The position numbers and the translations under genes were made by a program. The notes under the pieces were generated by a model. It was given only the letters and a program-made list of their open reading frames with translations, searched no databases and was not told the origin of the DNA. A stretch of DNA of 64,000 nt from Anseranas semipalmata (lineage: Eukaryota; Chordata; Aves; Anseriformes; Anseranatidae). Below are positions 62,035 through 64,000 of the stretch, one piece after another (positions within the stretch are counted from its first letter, which is position 1; each line of letters opens with the position of its first letter). The DNA is taken from NCBI GenBank assembly GCA_013399115.1, contig VXAA01004204.1, positions 368,315 to 432,314 on the forward strand, given 5' to 3'.

Positions 62035-64000
62035 GGTATGTTAATGGCAAATGTTCTAGTAGGTTCACAGCCTATAGCAATATCCCCTTATTTATTGACA
62101 ATGCTTCCATAGGAGAATTATGCTTAATTGGAAAAACTGAAATAGAGAACATGTAAGGAGAGTCATGAGAACAGAAAGAAGTAGATGAGGTGAAAGACTG
62201 GGAGACTTGGGAACAGTAGGTGTGGGAGGGGGACAATACAAAGAGTTGAAGCAAAAAGCCCAGCAGACACATCACAGAAGCTCACTTTTGATTAATCTCT
62301 CATGCATGCACTTCCTGATTATTTTCAGAGTATTGTGGTTTTGTAAAACCACAATATTTTGGGTCACAATCAAGAGTAATATAATAGCTGTTATGAGTAA
62401 TTTGCATAAGGTATCTTTAGATGCAGAAAGTTAAAATCCTTTGTTTCTCCCTACAGTCAACAGAGAGAAAAAGTTTCCTTCAGTGAGCAGTTGAGCATAG
62501 ATTTGAACTCTGGTGAAATCTCTCTTCCTACTGTTGATAGGGGCCCTGGGAAGGCAAGCCTAATGCTAGCCTTTTTGACTGCTTCCCAAGGCATCAAATT
62601 CAACCCTTTGTAAATTAAGCACAGTTTTTATCAAAGCTGGTGAGAATTCCTCACAAGTATAGCAAGAGAGTGTTTGACCAAGCATCTGAGAAACAGAAGG
62701 CATTAAAGCTTGCAAATGGAGCTCTGCTGACTGCCTTGCTTATTTAAGACAGCAATGGCATGAAGAGCAGCTGTGTAGGCTCCATCACATTTCCCAGATA
62801 ACATGCCTGAAATCTGGTCTGTAAGGATCGTCTCTGAACTTATAATGTGATTTTTTATACTGACTGACCTTGAACATCCTCTATCAGCACTAACTCAGGC
62901 ACCACTTGGCAATGGCTGTGGGTCTCGGTTTAAAGTGAAAACAGTAAAATTACTGTATTTTTCAATGTAAAGTGAAATATGACCATTTTTGGCAGTCTAA
63001 GAAGGATGGAATAAGAATCACTTAGAGATTAGTGTTATCTGGGATGTGTGTTGGTTGCTGTTTAGTCATCTGTAAATAACATGGATACTCTAGTTCTGTA
63101 ACATTTCTCTGCAGAAAGAGTACTCAGCTTGTACTTGATGTATTAGCACAATACTCTGCCCCTCTTGATTCTCAGCTACTGAAGTTCTGGCACTAAACTG
63201 GTGCTACCTCACAGCCAGAGCTGTGCTTGGAAAGAAATAGACCCAAGCTTGATCTGTTGCGACCAAACCTGAAAGTAGAGATGTGGGGCAGCCCATTCTG
63301 AAGAGAATCCAAGATGGTCTGTCTTATTTTGGGGGATAATTAAGGCTTAGTATCTTGTGTACCAGGTTACTGAGCATTACGCTTGACTAGCTCTGAATTT
63401 ATTGGCATCAGTTAGTACTATCACAGGGATCTGCTTTCAGCGTTGTTTCATTCTACAGATGGTCCACTGTAGATTTAAATGTTTTTCTTGTCTATACAAT
63501 GCTTGTTAAAAGCATCAGGAAATAGATAATACTACACTGGTTTCAGAATAGTTTGCATAGTGTGAATAGTTTGACCATAAAGTAAAAGAAATTATCTAGG
63601 GCAGGGAAAATCTCTGGTTCACACATCTACTCAAAGCTGGATCATGATGAAACTATGGACAGCGCCATACTTGCATGTCCATGAAAACATCATAGAATTT
63701 CACCTCTGTAAACCAGTCTGCCCCAAATATCAGCATCAGGACTAGGGTTTATTTTTTTCTGATATTTGGGGTTTTTGACACATTAGGTAGAGGGAGAACA
63801 CAAAAATAGGGAAATATGATTTCAAAATTGCAACTATTACCAGCTGGATTTTAGAGTATATGTAATGTTTGAAAGTACATATAAAGTTTGAAACTCCTGT
63901 TACATTTAACAAATATAAACATTTTCCCCCAGATATCTTATATTTCTTTTATTAAACAAAGTCATTATTAAGTGCATCTTGTGAAAAAGTTTTCACTCAA
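62035..64000. other. Noncoding, with one long palindrome
   Basis: No gene recognised. The 26-bp palindrome at 62331-62356 is listed separately. The rest is unique sequence without a recognised repeat or RNA gene. Confidence 0.55.
62331..62356. repeat. Near-perfect 26-bp palindrome (12-bp arms)
   Basis: TATTGTGGTTTT (62331-62342), GT, AAAACCACAATA (62345-62356). The arms are exact reverse complements with only two bases between. It could extrude as a small cruciform or, in RNA, fold as a stem of about ten pairs with a loop of six. The arms contain TGTGGT/ACCACA, which matches the RUNX core (TGTGGT), here twice in opposite orientation. Confidence 0.85.

Overview
The window looks like a piece of a bird chromosome. 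The base composition is AT-rich, there are long stretches with no open gene, and at least nine 5'-truncated CR1 (chicken repeat 1) retrotransposon copies end in the avian CR1 3' hallmark, a short repeat of the type ATTCTATG or ATTCTGTG. One ancient MIR/CORE-SINE and several faint palindromic repeats of a kind common in sauropsid genomes point the same way. The species cannot be named from the sequence.

I find no protein-coding exon that I can recognise, no tRNA, rRNA or snRNA gene, no CpG island and no CRISPR array. Open frames longer than 60 codons are at chance level for 64 kb of AT-rich DNA, apart from frames that are remnants of CR1 ORF2. The window is therefore best read as intergenic or deep intronic DNA.

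Layout: 1-4.2 kb is unique sequence with one faint old repeat. From 4.2 to 7.2 kb there is a purine-rich microsatellite and three CR1 fragments. From 7.2 to 21.6 kb the DNA is mostly unique, with simple repeats, a palindromic ancient repeat (14.2 kb) and short tandem duplications (16.7-18.2 kb). A 0.65-kb minus-strand CR1 lies at 21.7-22.3 kb. From 22.3 to 31.6 kb there are microsatellites, a C-rich/G-quadruplex-capable tract, a MIR SINE, a tail-out inverted CR1 pair and another CR1. From 31.6 to 43.9 kb the DNA is mostly unique, with hairpins, (TG)n tracts and a duplicated palindrome. A CR1 lies at 43.9 kb. The 46.1-48.6 kb block is visibly richer in GC than its surroundings. A 30-base A run followed by six N lies at 50.5 kb. 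A 0.57-kb plus-strand CR1 lies at 55.5-56.0 kb. The last 8 kb is AT-rich, with microsatellites, one secreted-protein-like small ORF on the minus strand (62.03-61.78 kb) and a 12-bp-arm palindrome (62.3 kb).

Nothing here makes a convincing new multi-gene system. The items most worth a second look are the small ORF with a signal-peptide-like start at 62.03 kb, the perfect inverted repeats, the inverted CR1 pair and the GC-richer block at 46-48.6 kb.
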